Shown here: piece after piece, positions 29,381-39,904 of the stretch
Numbering within the stretch: position 1 is the first letter of the stretch
Layout: each line of letters opens with the position of its first letter
Source: Vibrio cincinnatiensis
Lineage (GTDB): Bacteria > Pseudomonadota > Gammaproteobacteria > Enterobacterales > Vibrionaceae
Length of the DNA: 64,000 nucleotides
Direction: 5' to 3'
Assembly (NCBI RefSeq): GCF_022113815.1
Contig: NZ_SGOM01000003.1
Coordinates: 124,001 to 188,000, forward strand
The notes under the pieces: model-generated
Databases searched by the model: none
Told to the model about the DNA's origin: nothing
The model's input: only the letters and a program-made list of their open reading frames with translations
Program-made: the position numbers and the translations under genes

Positions 29381-30511
29381 TTACTCATCTTTATTTGCTA
29401 TGCCAACTAAACGGAAGTAGCCCTTTTTGGCTTCTCCATCAGATATCAGCTCTGCCAATAAATCAGGCAAAGCCATTCCACACCAGCGAATGACTTGTTC
29501 GATAGTGTATGAAACGGGTGAATGTGGTTCTGTCTCTCGAAAAAAATCAGCCACTTTTCGTAATTGCTCTATTGCCTCTTGCCGAGATTCTACATTTCCA
29601 TTCCAGAGTTCATGGTGAAGGCCCGTACGAGTATTGTTCTCAGCGTTTAACCCAAATTCTTCTTGCCCATCTAATACTTCTGACGTACTTGTGCCAGCAC
29701 TTCTTATTAGTTTATCGCCAGCAAGATGCTTTACCGCGGCATAGATGGCGTCTAGCTTATGAGCAATATATGAACTTGGGGTCACCTCTCCACAAACATT
29801 ATCGAGTACTTCAGAAAAATGCCGAAAGTTATCAATCGCACTCTGTAAATCTTGTTCTAATTCCTGATAAAAAGTGCGACTAGAAGCTTTAGCGGTTTGT
29901 ACAATATCGTTAAGCGCAGCAACACCTTGATTGTGTTTAGCGCGCTTTTTATCTTCATCGAGTCGCTCAATTTCCAGCGCCTGTTGGTACTCCCAGTAGG
30001 CATAAGCTTGCTCACTTCCCTGCTCAGTAATCGGGATACATGCAAGCGGAAAAACTAATGTTCCCTCATTATCGATACCATTAAGCCCAATAATAGGAGA
30101 GATGCGTGTCTCGATACCTTCTTCATCTGGCATTGGATGTAAGTGTGGCCAGTAATGCTCTACATAATAACTCGCTAGATCATAACCAATTGCCATACCT
30201 CTGAAACCCTGTAAACGGGTCAAGGCCTCTATCAGCCAAGCAACGAACTCCAAATCTTTAGTCTGCGTTGCTAACGCTAGTGGTAACTCTTCTAGAAAAA
30301 CGCGCCACAAACTGGAGTGACTGAGAAGAGGCTCTTCTTCAACAATGGCATTACGCTCGATATTTCGAGCCTGCATACGTTGATCTTTCAGTCGATAATA
30401 GAGTGACTGGGGAGTGATATCTCCTCTCGGGTCAATCCCCGTAGGCGATTCTCCCGCTATCGCAGCTTTTGCTGCATTCAACCAACCATAATCGATGTCC
30501 TCAAAGCCCAT
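29381..30511 (-). CDS. tssA: T6SS assembly cap protein TssA
   Basis: This 376-residue protein has an ImpA_N domain in its first ~150 residues (LQGFRGMAIGYDLASYYVEH, WPHLHPMPDEEG), a middle helical part and a C-terminal domain ending in RWCGMALPDLLAELI. Its moderate length and the position beside tssB indicate the class that caps the distal end of the growing sheath or primes the baseplate; which one cannot be decided here. It overlaps pppA by 11 bases. Confidence 0.92.
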   Translation of the reverse strand: MGFEDIDYGWLNAAKAAIAGESPTGIDPRGDITPQSLYYRLKDQRMQARNIERNAIVEEEPLLSHSSLWRVFLEELPLALATQTKDLEFVAWLIEALTRLQGFRGMAIGYDLASYYVEHYWPHLHPMPDEEGIETRISPIIGLNGIDNEGTLVFPLACIPITEQGSEQAYAYWEYQQALEIERLDEDKKRAKHNQGVAALNDIVQTAKASSRTFYQELEQDLQSAIDNFRHFSEVLDNVCGEVTPSSYIAHKLDAIYAAVKHLAGDKLIRSAGTSTSEVLDGQEEFGLNAENNTRTGLHHELWNGNVESRQEAIEQLRKVADFFRETEPHSPVSYTIEQVIRWCGMALPDLLAELISDGEAKKGYFRLVGIANKDE

Positions 30512-31298
30512 TCATTCTTCTCCTTGGGTATACCGGAACCGTGGCATCAGAGGAAACGGTTACGCCTTCACTAGCAAACGGCAAACTGACTTTGATGAGA
30601 GCACATGTAATATTGTCACTCGCACCACGAACTAAAGCAGAATGAAGCAAAGCCAACCCAGATTGATTCACCGAATCTGCATAAAGGCTATTTTTTATTT
30701 CGTTATCATGTAGCTCTTTCGTTAACCCATCGCTGCATAACAAAAATTGATCCCCGTGTTGTAACTGACCCGACACCTGATCAATTCGAACGCCATACTC
30801 CACACCGATGGCCCGAGTAATAACATTGGCTAAGGGGTGATCTTCAGCTTCATCCACAGATAAAATCCCTTGCTCTATCATTTCCATCACTTGGCTATGA
30901 TCACGCGTTTTCTGTGAAAAAATATCATCACGCAGTAAGTAAATCCGGCTATCTCCTACCCAAAGACAGTGAAAATAACCATCTTGGATCATCAACAACA
31001 CCATGGTCGTGCCCATCGTTTTCCCAGCTAAATGCTGCTGTGCATAATCATAGATATCCATATTCGCCAGTTCTATTTGATGGCGTAAGTCATCAACACT
31101 GAAATGTGGAGTATCAATAATAAACCGTTCAATTTTATCCACTAACATTTGGCTGGCGACATCTCCAGCAGCATGCCCTCCCATACCATCGGCGACCACC
31201 CAAACCTGACGACTCGTCATATCCAATAATGAATCTTCGTTATATGGACGAACTTTTCCTGGATGCGATTTTGAAAATGTAAAAAAATTCCAATTCAT
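30501..31298 (-). CDS. pppA: PP2C-type Ser/Thr phosphatase of the T6SS phospho-switch
   Basis: This 265-residue soluble PP2C phosphatase has the metal-binding and catalytic motifs in order: VRPYNEDSLLD, VVADGMGGHAAGDVAS, KTRDHSQVMEM, VGDSRIYLL, LLCSDGLTKEL and GASDNITCALI. By analogy with Pseudomonas PppA it dephosphorylates TagH (Fha) and turns assembly off, opposing PpkA. The gene sits between tagF and tssA in the main operon. Confidence 0.93.
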   Translation of the reverse strand: MNWNFFTFSKSHPGKVRPYNEDSLLDMTSRQVWVVADGMGGHAAGDVASQMLVDKIERFIIDTPHFSVDDLRHQIELANMDIYDYAQQHLAGKTMGTTMVLLMIQDGYFHCLWVGDSRIYLLRDDIFSQKTRDHSQVMEMIEQGILSVDEAEDHPLANVITRAIGVEYGVRIDQVSGQLQHGDQFLLCSDGLTKELHDNEIKNSLYADSVNQSGLALLHSALVRGASDNITCALIKVSLPFASEGVTVSSDATVPVYPRRRMNGL

Positions 31299-31311
31299 TC
31301 ACTTACCCACA

Positions 31312-32007
31312 TTACCAATTCCACTTTTCCCATTGCCCATCCAGCATAGCGGCATATTTGCCTATTGGAGGTAAACCCTCGGAGATAAACGTAATAGGCT
31401 CCACGGTATCGTTTCCATCAGTCCACCAATAACAGGGGGTGTTGTATTTTTCGTTAATAAGAAACTTGAGCAGATCGTCCGCCCCAATTTCAGCATACTC
31501 CTTGAATATCAATGACTCACACTCAGCATTTTTCAACGAAACCTGACCACTAAACTTACGATTCAAAGCCAAGTTGTCGTTCGATGAGGATAAAAGATTC
31601 AGCCAATGATCAAACGAAAAACTATCTTCTAATACAGCCAACGCTAATGCTTGTGAATCTTCCGCCCAGACTCTATGCTGCCAATAGGCTAAGGCATGCT
31701 CTTCGACCAATCGGGCAACCGTAAAAAAGAAATATCGCCCGGCAGCATCCACACTTGGAATCATGCTACCAATTAATGTTGACTCACCCGTTATCGAAGC
31801 ATCGAATGAAAAATTCCATATTGGTGCATTCAGATACAGTGTCTGCCAACGCTCTTGAAGCTGCTCTCGACTGACCGCAATCACAGCTTGTTGCCAGTCA
31901 TGTAACACATTTGCACAATGCTTAGGCAAACCATGTTTGATAAAATCGCCTTTTGCGGGGATCTTTCCGATATACCCCCAACCCGGAGTTACAATGTCTG
32001 AGGGCAT
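31312..32007 (-). CDS. tagF: T6SS post-translational repressor TagF (ImpM family)
   Basis: This 231-residue protein has the ImpM/TagF N-terminal motif GWGYIGKIPAKGDFIKHGLP followed by the WQQAVIAVSREQLQERW region and a C-terminal CYWWTDGND segment. TagF represses T6SS firing independently of the kinase pathway by sequestering TagH in species where this was studied. The start overlaps the end of tssM by 19 bases. It is not fused to PppA, unlike the TagF-PppA fusion of Agrobacterium. Confidence 0.92.
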   Translation of the reverse strand: MPSDIVTPGWGYIGKIPAKGDFIKHGLPKHCANVLHDWQQAVIAVSREQLQERWQTLYLNAPIWNFSFDASITGESTLIGSMIPSVDAAGRYFFFTVARLVEEHALAYWQHRVWAEDSQALALAVLEDSFSFDHWLNLLSSSNDNLALNRKFSGQVSLKNAECESLIFKEYAEIGADDLLKFLINEKYNTPCYWWTDGNDTVEPITFISEGLPPIGKYAAMLDGQWEKWNW

Positions 32008-35000
32008 CGGAATCTCTCCATATCATTAGACCAAAATGGGTTCATGGTACTTCTGGGTATTAATTCCAACTGAACTTTATTACCTCTCAGATCAATCATA
32101 ACGATGTTATCTCTACGAGATTCAGGCCTCGCTTTAAGAGACTGGTCGAGAAGCTTAAACATCCCCCACTCTCCCTCAAAGGTATGCGATATTTCACGAC
32201 GAGAATCGGGTGGAGTGAATATAATCCGAGCAACAGGGTGCTTAGAGGGCCAACTCAACGTTTGTATTCTTGCAGGGCCATGCCTATAAACTAAATTTTG
32301 CCCACCTAACTCAAGGGAAAAACTGGTAATATGCTGATCTAAATAAATCGGCTTCATACCAAAATCGACCCTTAACGTATTATCTGATTCAAAAAACACC
32401 TGTCTTATTCGGTCTGCTCGTTGAAATATTGCTAAGGTATTTTGGCTCACCCCTATTTCTTGTTCAAAACGCCATACTGACTTTGACGTATCCACAAATG
32501 GGGCTAAGTACTCATTAAAGAATGAATCCAATGTTCCTCCATAGCCAAAGAAGCGACTAAAATCTTTCAATGTGACTTCTCTTTGTGCTGAGGGATTGAA
32601 AGGATAACGTCCCTGTATACTTCTTTGATATGGTTTATAAACTTTGTTCGTCCATAGTGTATTGAGGTGTACTCGTGACCCCTTCTCCGCTAACTTAGCA
32701 GAACCACTGGACAGTTCACCTAGCCAAGAATCAAAAGGCTTTGGCAATAATTGCCTTGCGTGATTAATCGATGCAGCAACCTCACCACTTAATGTCCCGT
32801 TTAACATACTCTTATAAGCCACTCTTTGGTTATTACCTGAGCTTGATAAATCTGAGAGGTATTTTCTAAGGCTGGATAATGCTTGATGAATGTCCTCAAA
32901 GTCTTGATCAGTTATCTGAATAATATCCTCAAATGCCTCTTCAACTTCTTTACCAGGCAAAGAGAGATTAAAGTTTTTATCATCGGAAGGACGATATCGA
33001 CGTAATGTGTCCGCCGTACTAGATAATTTCACTTTAGCCACATTACTTGCTACCTCGGCCGTAGCTTTTTCATTTTGTGACAAAGCGAGTTGAGTGAGAG
33101 CCACTTCTCTTCGCACTGCTTTTAATAATGATTCCACTGGCCTTTCAGAACTCACTAGTGTATCAGTTTGCTCCAAACTACTTTTCAGATCAGAAGTCGG
33201 TTTTAATTGAAGATCGTCAAGTAATGATCTCCATTCATGAATGTAATCTCGAAAATAACGATCACGAACACCAGCAATAGCAAGATCGTGATCAATATTG
33301 CGAGCATCAATTTCATCACCATAAACCCAGTTCTCTTCCATTAAGGACTTAACTGTCCGGCCTATCTGTAATTGAAATATACTGTGAAAACCATTGTAGG
33401 TATAAAAACCCGAGATCCCCATGGATAATGGTTTACCACTACGTCTTTCAAATTGCTCAAGACTACGAGCCCCCAACACATCCGTTAAGCGGAAAGAAGG
33501 AACATGGCTTTTAATAAATTGTAATTTCATTCTCTGGTAAGCCCTTTCAGATAAGGACATTTGCGTAAGCACTTGTCGAGCATCTGAAACAACATCATTA
33601 CTTAAATAGAGACCTTTTTCTGTTTGGTTAATATAATTCTTTGTGTGCTGCTCTAAGTCTGAACGTAATCCTTCATTTAACACACCTGAATATGCTTGCT
33701 CATAGTAATAAGAGAACCAGCCCAATACATGTTCAGGATCTAATTTATCGTCATTAAACAACATTAAGTATGTTTTCAGTGTCTCGTATAAATACTCTCG
33801 GTGATGCTCATTCGATCTCAGCTCACTTAACAAGATGCCTTCAATAAAAGGGGCAAAATAGTTGACTAATGCATTGTGATAAGCGGCTTTCGCAGATTGC
33901 TCAATTTTCTCACCTTGATACAATCCTAGAGATCTGACTTTACCTTTCTCTTCTTGTTGCTCACTATTAACCATTGGGAGCATCATGATTTGATTTAACA
34001 CATCCACTGATGGAATTAAGTTGTCTATCAAATCAATATCTTGAGTATGAATAAGATGCTGTACTTCTTTTATTTGAGTATCCGTTCGACGGATCAAATG
34101 GTTATTCCATTGATAGCTCATCATCCATAACGTGACGGCTAATAGAGAAACTCCTGCACAAATTACATATGCACTTCTTCGTAGCCAGCTGCTTTGTTTT
34201 TGATGGTGTCGATTGACAGTCCCCAGCAATTGCTCCTTAAAAATGACATCTTCAAAAAGTTTTTTCACAAAATACGTACAAGAGTCTTTAGAGCTCAGGC
34301 GTAATGGCGGTCTACCGAGTCCGAGACCTTGCGAAGTCTCAAGCATAATCCTGTCTATCGGCATACCTTCTTGAAGAGAACTCACGATGAATACACCACG
34401 AATCATGGATGGCTCTTCAAACTTATTTTGAGCAAAAATCTCCGTTAGAAACTCATCTAAATTCGCCTGTAAACAACGAAGTTGCTTAGGAAACTCAAAC
34501 ATTAAAGAGCGTTTATCTAGATCTTCTTCCATTTCTAATCGTTGCATCATGCGCTTATCTAATGATTCAAGAAGATCATGGAACTCTTTGTTAAACAGAG
34601 AAATCACTCCTCTTTCGTCCTCAACTTCACGAGGAAAAACAAAGCCTAAAAACTCTTCTCTCTTTTCTTTGCTAAGATCAGAAAAGAATTCATTGAATCC
34701 AGCGATCAAATCAGCCTTAGTCAATAAAACATAAATAGGAAACTGCATTCCCAGTTGATTCTTGAGTTCTTGCAAACGATTTTTAATTGCTCGGGCGTGC
34801 AAACCTCGTTCTGTTCGAGTTTGGGTCATCATACTAGCAAGGCTAAGAGTCACAATGGCACCATTTATTGGACGCTGCTTACGGTATTTTTTCAATAACC
34901 CTAAAAAACCATACCAAGCTTTAGAATCTACTTGCACTTGGCTATCTTGCGTCGTATACCGCCCAGCGGTATCAATCAGCACGGCTTTATTGGTAAACCA

Positions 35001-35504
35001 CCAATCGCAATGACGAGTGCCACCTATACCACTAACAGAATCACTTCCTAATGCATCACTTAAAGGGAACTCAAGACCAGAATGCTTTAGTGCCGAAGTT
35101 TTACCTGTACCAGGAGGACCAATCAATACATACCAAGGTAGGTTATACAGATTCTTCTTTCCTTTCCCATCTTTAGTAATGATTTGAACAGCGCGGTCAA
35201 TTCGTTCACGCATGACATCAATTTCTGAGGCTGCTTCATTGTCATTTAACGAGTCCACTTCTAGTAAATGCTGAATGCTCTCGTCTTGCTCTTTACGCTC
35301 TTTTTGCTGACGGAATAGATTCATTGCCCCCCAACCAAAAATCAAAACAGCGATCATCAGCAATCGATTAAATTCTGATTTAAATGGTTCAGATCCAGCA
35401 ATCGCAATCAATGGCCCGACAAACCAAATGAAGATAGATATGGCTAGTAAACCCACTAAGCTAATAACCCAGCGCTGGCGAAAAAAGTTTTGTATAGCGA
35501 CCAT
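31989..35504 (-). CDS. tssM: T6SS membrane-complex protein TssM (IcmF)
   Basis: This 1171-residue protein has two transmembrane helices near residues 13-60 and a third near 438-458 (SAYVICAGVSLLAVTLW). Between them is a cytoplasmic GTPase-like domain with an intact Walker A (GPPGTGKTSALKHSG) and VLIDTAGRYT. The large periplasmic part ends in the IcmF-related C-terminal domain, which binds TssJ (LDQHITSFSLELGG region). An intact P-loop is not found in all TssM. It abuts tssL with no gap. Confidence 0.96.
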   Translation of the reverse strand: MVAIQNFFRQRWVISLVGLLAISIFIWFVGPLIAIAGSEPFKSEFNRLLMIAVLIFGWGAMNLFRQQKERKEQDESIQHLLEVDSLNDNEAASEIDVMRERIDRAVQIITKDGKGKKNLYNLPWYVLIGPPGTGKTSALKHSGLEFPLSDALGSDSVSGIGGTRHCDWWFTNKAVLIDTAGRYTTQDSQVQVDSKAWYGFLGLLKKYRKQRPINGAIVTLSLASMMTQTRTERGLHARAIKNRLQELKNQLGMQFPIYVLLTKADLIAGFNEFFSDLSKEKREEFLGFVFPREVEDERGVISLFNKEFHDLLESLDKRMMQRLEMEEDLDKRSLMFEFPKQLRCLQANLDEFLTEIFAQNKFEEPSMIRGVFIVSSLQEGMPIDRIMLETSQGLGLGRPPLRLSSKDSCTYFVKKLFEDVIFKEQLLGTVNRHHQKQSSWLRRSAYVICAGVSLLAVTLWMMSYQWNNHLIRRTDTQIKEVQHLIHTQDIDLIDNLIPSVDVLNQIMMLPMVNSEQQEEKGKVRSLGLYQGEKIEQSAKAAYHNALVNYFAPFIEGILLSELRSNEHHREYLYETLKTYLMLFNDDKLDPEHVLGWFSYYYEQAYSGVLNEGLRSDLEQHTKNYINQTEKGLYLSNDVVSDARQVLTQMSLSERAYQRMKLQFIKSHVPSFRLTDVLGARSLEQFERRSGKPLSMGISGFYTYNGFHSIFQLQIGRTVKSLMEENWVYGDEIDARNIDHDLAIAGVRDRYFRDYIHEWRSLLDDLQLKPTSDLKSSLEQTDTLVSSERPVESLLKAVRREVALTQLALSQNEKATAEVASNVAKVKLSSTADTLRRYRPSDDKNFNLSLPGKEVEEAFEDIIQITDQDFEDIHQALSSLRKYLSDLSSSGNNQRVAYKSMLNGTLSGEVAASINHARQLLPKPFDSWLGELSSGSAKLAEKGSRVHLNTLWTNKVYKPYQRSIQGRYPFNPSAQREVTLKDFSRFFGYGGTLDSFFNEYLAPFVDTSKSVWRFEQEIGVSQNTLAIFQRADRIRQVFFESDNTLRVDFGMKPIYLDQHITSFSLELGGQNLVYRHGPARIQTLSWPSKHPVARIIFTPPDSRREISHTFEGEWGMFKLLDQSLKARPESRRDNIVMIDLRGNKVQLELIPRSTMNPFWSNDMERFRCPQTL

Positions 35505-36821
35505 CTAGTTATTCCCATCCATTAACTGACTAGAAATCAGCAGATCAATTTCAACTCGTCTATTCATTCTTCGCCCTTCTGGGGTTTCATTGGATGCCAA
35601 AGGTTTTGCGTCCCCCCAACCTTCAGGAATGATTCGTCCTTTAAGCATTCCATTAGACATTAAATAATCAGTCAAAGATGTAGCTCTTGCTAGAGACAAG
35701 TGCCAGTTAGAAGGAAACTTACTGGTAAAAATAGGCTTATTATCCGTATGACCAATAACTAAAAGTTTTCCCGTGGTGGATTCTAACGCCCTAGCCACTT
35801 TCGAAATAACGGGTCGCATATGGGCAACCATCTCTGCACTACCAGACTGAAATAAATCCTGTGATTGAAAAGAAATACGGACTCGATCAGCCAACGGCTC
35901 TACACGTAATATCCCCATTTCTATTTCTGTTGCTAAAAAACGTTGTATCTGCTCACTAATGGCAAGTGAAGAACCATAACTATCCTGATGCTGGGATGCA
36001 GCTCTATCTGGCAATAGATTAGTCAAGTTGCTAAAGGTCACATCGGATTTTTCATTAAGATTAAAGTTCAAATACATATAAATACACGCTAACAGTGCAG
36101 CTGTAATAGAGAACACCACCCATAGTGGTGCTCTCTCTGTCACCTGCTGACCGGTTAGAATATTTTTCATCGTACTTTCATATAATTCCGTATCAGGTAC
36201 TCTCTCGTAATGTTTCAATACATCCATAACTTTAATTTTCAAGGCCCGATGCTGCTCACTACCATTCTCTTTGACACGGAAATGTCCTTTAAAGCCTAAA
36301 CTCATACATAAATACATGACTTCCAGAAGATCAAGAGACGTTTTAGGCTGTTTAAGACATTCCTCTAAATGTATAAAAAACTCTTCTCCTCCTTGCGTAT
36401 TTGAATAAAACGTAGAGAGTAGAGAATTATCAACCCATACAGACTGGCTACCCCATACGGTATTCAATACCGCCTCGTCAATAGCACAGCAGAGGCAGTA
36501 TCTAGCAATATCAATCTCTCTCGGGTCAGCACTTCGCAAGCGAAGACGATTCTCGTAATCACGCATTTTCTGAACAAAGGCTTCTCGTAACTGCTTTACA
36601 TCACTATGAACTGCAGTAGAACGGATCTGTCCAAGTAAAGAAAATATGATGTTTGCCTCTGCGAGTAAGACATTACTACCATAAGCAATCACACTAGATT
36701 CTTTCTCTTCTTTTATCATCTGGGTTAAAAGAACTGTATTATCACTTTCAACAGCGGCTACTGCTGACAAAGCGGAACCTTTCTTTCTTCCAGGTGTCGG
36801 TTTTACAATTGTCTCATCCAT
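35505..36821 (-). CDS. tssL: T6SS membrane protein TssL with OmpA-like peptidoglycan-binding domain
   Basis: The protein has 438 residues. The cytoplasmic IcmH/DotU domain occupies residues ~40-215 (CLCCAIDEAVLNTVWG, GGEEFFIHLEECL, YLCMSLGFKGHFRV), with one helix near 228-247. A C-terminal OmpA/MotB domain follows (TGKLLVIGHTDNKPI, LSLARATSLTDYLMSNG, GRRMNRRVEIDLL). The OmpA extension anchors the complex to peptidoglycan, a job done by TagL or others where TssL lacks it. Confidence 0.96.
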   Translation of the reverse strand: MDETIVKPTPGRKKGSALSAVAAVESDNTVLLTQMIKEEKESSVIAYGSNVLLAEANIIFSLLGQIRSTAVHSDVKQLREAFVQKMRDYENRLRLRSADPREIDIARYCLCCAIDEAVLNTVWGSQSVWVDNSLLSTFYSNTQGGEEFFIHLEECLKQPKTSLDLLEVMYLCMSLGFKGHFRVKENGSEQHRALKIKVMDVLKHYERVPDTELYESTMKNILTGQQVTERAPLWVVFSITAALLACIYMYLNFNLNEKSDVTFSNLTNLLPDRAASQHQDSYGSSLAISEQIQRFLATEIEMGILRVEPLADRVRISFQSQDLFQSGSAEMVAHMRPVISKVARALESTTGKLLVIGHTDNKPIFTSKFPSNWHLSLARATSLTDYLMSNGMLKGRIIPEGWGDAKPLASNETPEGRRMNRRVEIDLLISSQLMDGNN

Positions 36822-36831
36822 AACTTAACCG

Positions 36832-38157
36832 CTACTGATTGATGCTCCAAAGCTCCATTTCTAAACCTGGATAATTCCCAGATACGTGAAAAGCCATACC
36901 ACCGCTTTCCATTAAACGAGACCAATAAGTCCCTTTTTTGATCAATTCAAAATACACAAAGCCTGAGGAATAAGGCATCTGCCGAGGCACAACGTTTAAA
37001 GGAGCAATGGAGATACCATTAATTTGGTTATTGATCAGCTCACGAATGTTTTCCGCAGGCCCAACCTTAATCTGCCCAGGTAACTTCCGACGAATTTCTT
37101 CCGGAGAAACATCGGCTTTGATAGCGAGAACAAACTGGCAGACTGAGAGCAATTTTTTATCAGGCAGAGGAGTCACATGAATACCAAATTGCCGAATATC
37201 AAGCGGCATTTTAGTCGCGGTTTGTTCAAGCACAACACTTAAGTACTGGCTTAATATTTGGTTAATTTCAGCAAATACCTCCCCCATATTGTGATGAACA
37301 TACTCAGGTAATTTAGGTATTCGTTTATTTTTATTTGAAAATGTTGCCAATTCACCCACTAAACTAAACAGATGTGTTACTAAGGTATAGGGGTGCAACT
37401 CAACACCTTGAGACCAATGCCGTAGGCTTGCCTCATAGCGATTTAGCATTTGTAACATGATAAAATCGACAGCAGAAGAAGCCGCTGATTTTCCCTGAGC
37501 TAAACGTTGGGCAATAGCATCCGCTCGAATTTTAAGCATAGCTAAAATATTCTTCAAATACTTGGTTAATACTGGGCTATGATGCACATTAAGGAAGGGA
37601 GGGACATAATCTTCATCAAGGATAATTTCACCTTCAGCCGTCACCTGACGAATACGAGCTAGAGGAAGTGAAACATAACCAGGAAGGTTCTCATTAGAGA
37701 CTTTAATTTCACATTTTAACCCAGCCAATTGAACAATCTCTTCATCCACTCCAAAAACATTATCCGTAAGGCTAGACTCAATAAACTTATAGCGTGTCAC
37801 TTGAGTATCTTCTGCTGTAGAAACATTCTTACCTTGGTATTTTTCAATAGGCACAGCTAATTGAATCAGAGTGTTCTCAATATGAGGCTCTACGGTGATC
37901 GCTGGAGGTATAGAATCTTTCTCGGGAATAATAACCAATGTCATGTCAGGTAGAATGGCAATTAACTTAGTAAGAGATAACTGTCCTTCTTTTAGAGAAG
38001 CAACCTCAAAGCTAAGTTGCTCAATTCCTCTAGCATAACTGCTAGTTAATCTTGCTAACCCTCGATATTCATAGGCCAATGCCCGTTCCTGCTGTTGGAA
38101 ATGCTGTGGACGCAAAAACATCCCTTCACTCCAAACCATTGGTGAATATACACTCAT
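36832..38157 (-). CDS. tssK: T6SS baseplate-membrane connector TssK
   Basis: This 441-residue protein begins VYSPMVWSEGMFLRPQHFQQ, the conserved N terminus that attaches to TssFG. It contains the central helical region and ends with the receptor-binding-like C-terminal domain (SGFVYFELIKKGTYW, FHVSGNYPGLEMELW). TssK trimers link the baseplate wedges to TssL/TssM. Spacing to tssL is 10 bases. Confidence 0.96.
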   Translation of the reverse strand: MSVYSPMVWSEGMFLRPQHFQQQERALAYEYRGLARLTSSYARGIEQLSFEVASLKEGQLSLTKLIAILPDMTLVIIPEKDSIPPAITVEPHIENTLIQLAVPIEKYQGKNVSTAEDTQVTRYKFIESSLTDNVFGVDEEIVQLAGLKCEIKVSNENLPGYVSLPLARIRQVTAEGEIILDEDYVPPFLNVHHSPVLTKYLKNILAMLKIRADAIAQRLAQGKSAASSAVDFIMLQMLNRYEASLRHWSQGVELHPYTLVTHLFSLVGELATFSNKNKRIPKLPEYVHHNMGEVFAEINQILSQYLSVVLEQTATKMPLDIRQFGIHVTPLPDKKLLSVCQFVLAIKADVSPEEIRRKLPGQIKVGPAENIRELINNQINGISIAPLNVVPRQMPYSSGFVYFELIKKGTYWSRLMESGGMAFHVSGNYPGLEMELWSINQ

Positions 38158-38185
38158 TTATAAACCTATTAATGCTATCTGTTTG

Positions 38186-38641
38186 TTATTTTATTGCTAA
38201 CGTCAATTCGTCTAATAAAAGCGTATATGTGTTATAACCTGTCCGATCAACTTTAATCACTTTTCGCCAATTGGCATTTTCTATATCACGGAAAGCAACA
38301 ATAACTCCAATATACTCAACACCAGGTTTCATACTTGAACGATAATGTTCTGACTGTCCCGGTGAGAGTGATATCTCTGTTTTTTCCACCATATCTGGTC
38401 CGAGGACCTCATTGGAATTCTCATATAAAGAAAAAAAACCTTGACTTTTAAACAACGTATCAGAAGTCAATTCAAATATATGAACAACCACCGGAGATGG
38501 GCGTCCATTCATATCAGGGTTTATATTATTCTCAGCATAAATATTAAGATTAGAATAAGGATCAACGGCCATGTTGGCGATACTACACCCAACTAATAAA
38601 AATGTAATTAATAACGGTAAAATTTTGATTAAACGTCTCAC
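38186..38641 (-). CDS. tssJ: T6SS outer-membrane lipoprotein TssJ
   Basis: This 151-residue protein has a signal peptide ending in the lipobox LLVGC, so it is predicted to be lipid-anchored. The TssJ (DUF4154-like VasD/Lip) beta-sandwich follows: SPVVVHIFELTSDTLFKSQG, FFSLYEN, TEISLSPGQSEHY and YIGVIVAFRDIENANWRK. TssJ binds the periplasmic tip of TssM and places the complex at the outer membrane. Confidence 0.94.
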   Translation of the reverse strand: MRRLIKILPLLITFLLVGCSIANMAVDPYSNLNIYAENNINPDMNGRPSPVVVHIFELTSDTLFKSQGFFSLYENSNEVLGPDMVEKTEISLSPGQSEHYRSSMKPGVEYIGVIVAFRDIENANWRKVIKVDRTGYNTYTLLLDELTLAIK

Positions 38642-38644
38642 TTA

Positions 38645-39904
38645 TTATCCCTCTATATTCCTTATTGCTTTATCATATTCTCTTGCAAAATCTTCTAAAT
38701 AAAATTTATCACTATCAAATCCACCAACTTCGAAATCATTATTTAGTTGATAGTAAAATGCTTCATATTTCTGCCATTTTTTTTTATCTACTTTCGAAAA
38801 GAGAGTAGAAAATAGACTTCTCTCATATTGAGAAATATTTTCAGCGATATGATTAGGATCAAGTAGCTTCATTACACTAGAGACCGCACCGTGCAAGCCA
38901 TTTATCATCGCTTTTTCATGACACTCTATATCTCGAAATGCCGATTTAATCGCTGCTTCAGGTGAAAGAAAACTTGAACTTTTTCTGTTGTACAAATTGT
39001 GTATGGCATCATCAAAATCTGCCGAAAATTTCAAAGGGTTATTTTCTCTCTTCTGGAAAGCAGTGTGATTTAGTTTGTTGGATTGTTTGAACTTTGTTCG
39101 ATTATGCAATGTTTGCATCAAACCGTCTAACATTAATGCATAGGATTTCCCCAGCTCTTGAAACCACACTTCTTTCTTGTTATCCGGTAACAAGCTTTCA
39201 TCAATGCCAGCTCCAGAAAGGAACGCACGTAAAAGCGTTTCTGACTCAGGCTGAAAACCTGATGTCTCTTCAACCATTGGCCGTTGCAATAGCTTTTTTG
39301 TTTTTTCTTTCTTTTCAATAGAAAAATCTTCAATATTTTCAATTGATTTAGTATCAAAAAAGTCGTCGATATCCCCAATATCTGGTTTCTCTAAAACTCT
39401 AGGAATTTCCTCTTCTTGAGAAAGAAATAAATTGGCATCAAAGCCGAAATCCATATCACCCATTTTTGGCATATCGACAGGTTTATTTAAAATCTCTCTT
39501 GGTGACAAGGTATTAAATGAAGTGGTCATAAGGTTGTGATTAGGCAGTACATCATCTGTTTTTTTATTGGTATCACTTAAGGTCACTTCTATTTCGTAGT
39601 CACCGAAACTGATCGTATCATTATCATTAAGCGTGATCTCCATTCCACTTCCAATTGGGCTAACTGATTTATTAATAAATATCCCATTTGTTGATAAATC
39701 TCTTAGTAAATAATCATTCCCAAATTTAGATACTTCACCATGTACACCTGAAATAATTCGTTCAGGGTCAGGTAAAACCCAATCACAAGAATCAGAACGC
39801 CCAAATTTAATGGAGCAATATTCTTCCTCAGAAGAAAGTGTATAAACACTTTTTAGTTCTGGTGTGAACTTATGAAAACTGGTAATGGAAAGAATTAAAT
39901 CCAT
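38645..39904 (-). CDS. tagH: T6SS FHA-domain scaffold TagH (Fha)
   Basis: This protein has about 419 residues from the ATG at 39904, which has an AGAGG ribosome site. The longer frame adds a spurious hydrophobic N terminus. An FHA domain occupies residues ~20-100, with GRSDSCDWVLPDP, the SGVHGEV segment and the STNGIFINK loop that read phosphothreonine. A variable acidic middle part and a conserved C-terminal region (EAAIKSAFRDIECHEKAMI, FDPNHIAEN-like LDPNHIAENI) follow. TagH is the substrate and reader of PpkA in the threonine-phosphorylation pathway. It heads the minus-strand operon and faces ppkA. Confidence 0.92.
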   Translation of the reverse strand: MDLILSITSFHKFTPELKSVYTLSSEEEYCSIKFGRSDSCDWVLPDPERIISGVHGEVSKFGNDYLLRDLSTNGIFINKSVSPIGSGMEITLNDNDTISFGDYEIEVTLSDTNKKTDDVLPNHNLMTTSFNTLSPREILNKPVDMPKMGDMDFGFDANLFLSQEEEIPRVLEKPDIGDIDDFFDTKSIENIEDFSIEKKEKTKKLLQRPMVEETSGFQPESETLLRAFLSGAGIDESLLPDNKKEVWFQELGKSYALMLDGLMQTLHNRTKFKQSNKLNHTAFQKRENNPLKFSADFDDAIHNLYNRKSSSFLSPEAAIKSAFRDIECHEKAMINGLHGAVSSVMKLLDPNHIAENISQYERSLFSTLFSKVDKKKWQKYEAFYYQLNNDFEVGGFDSDKFYLEDFAREYDKAIRNIEG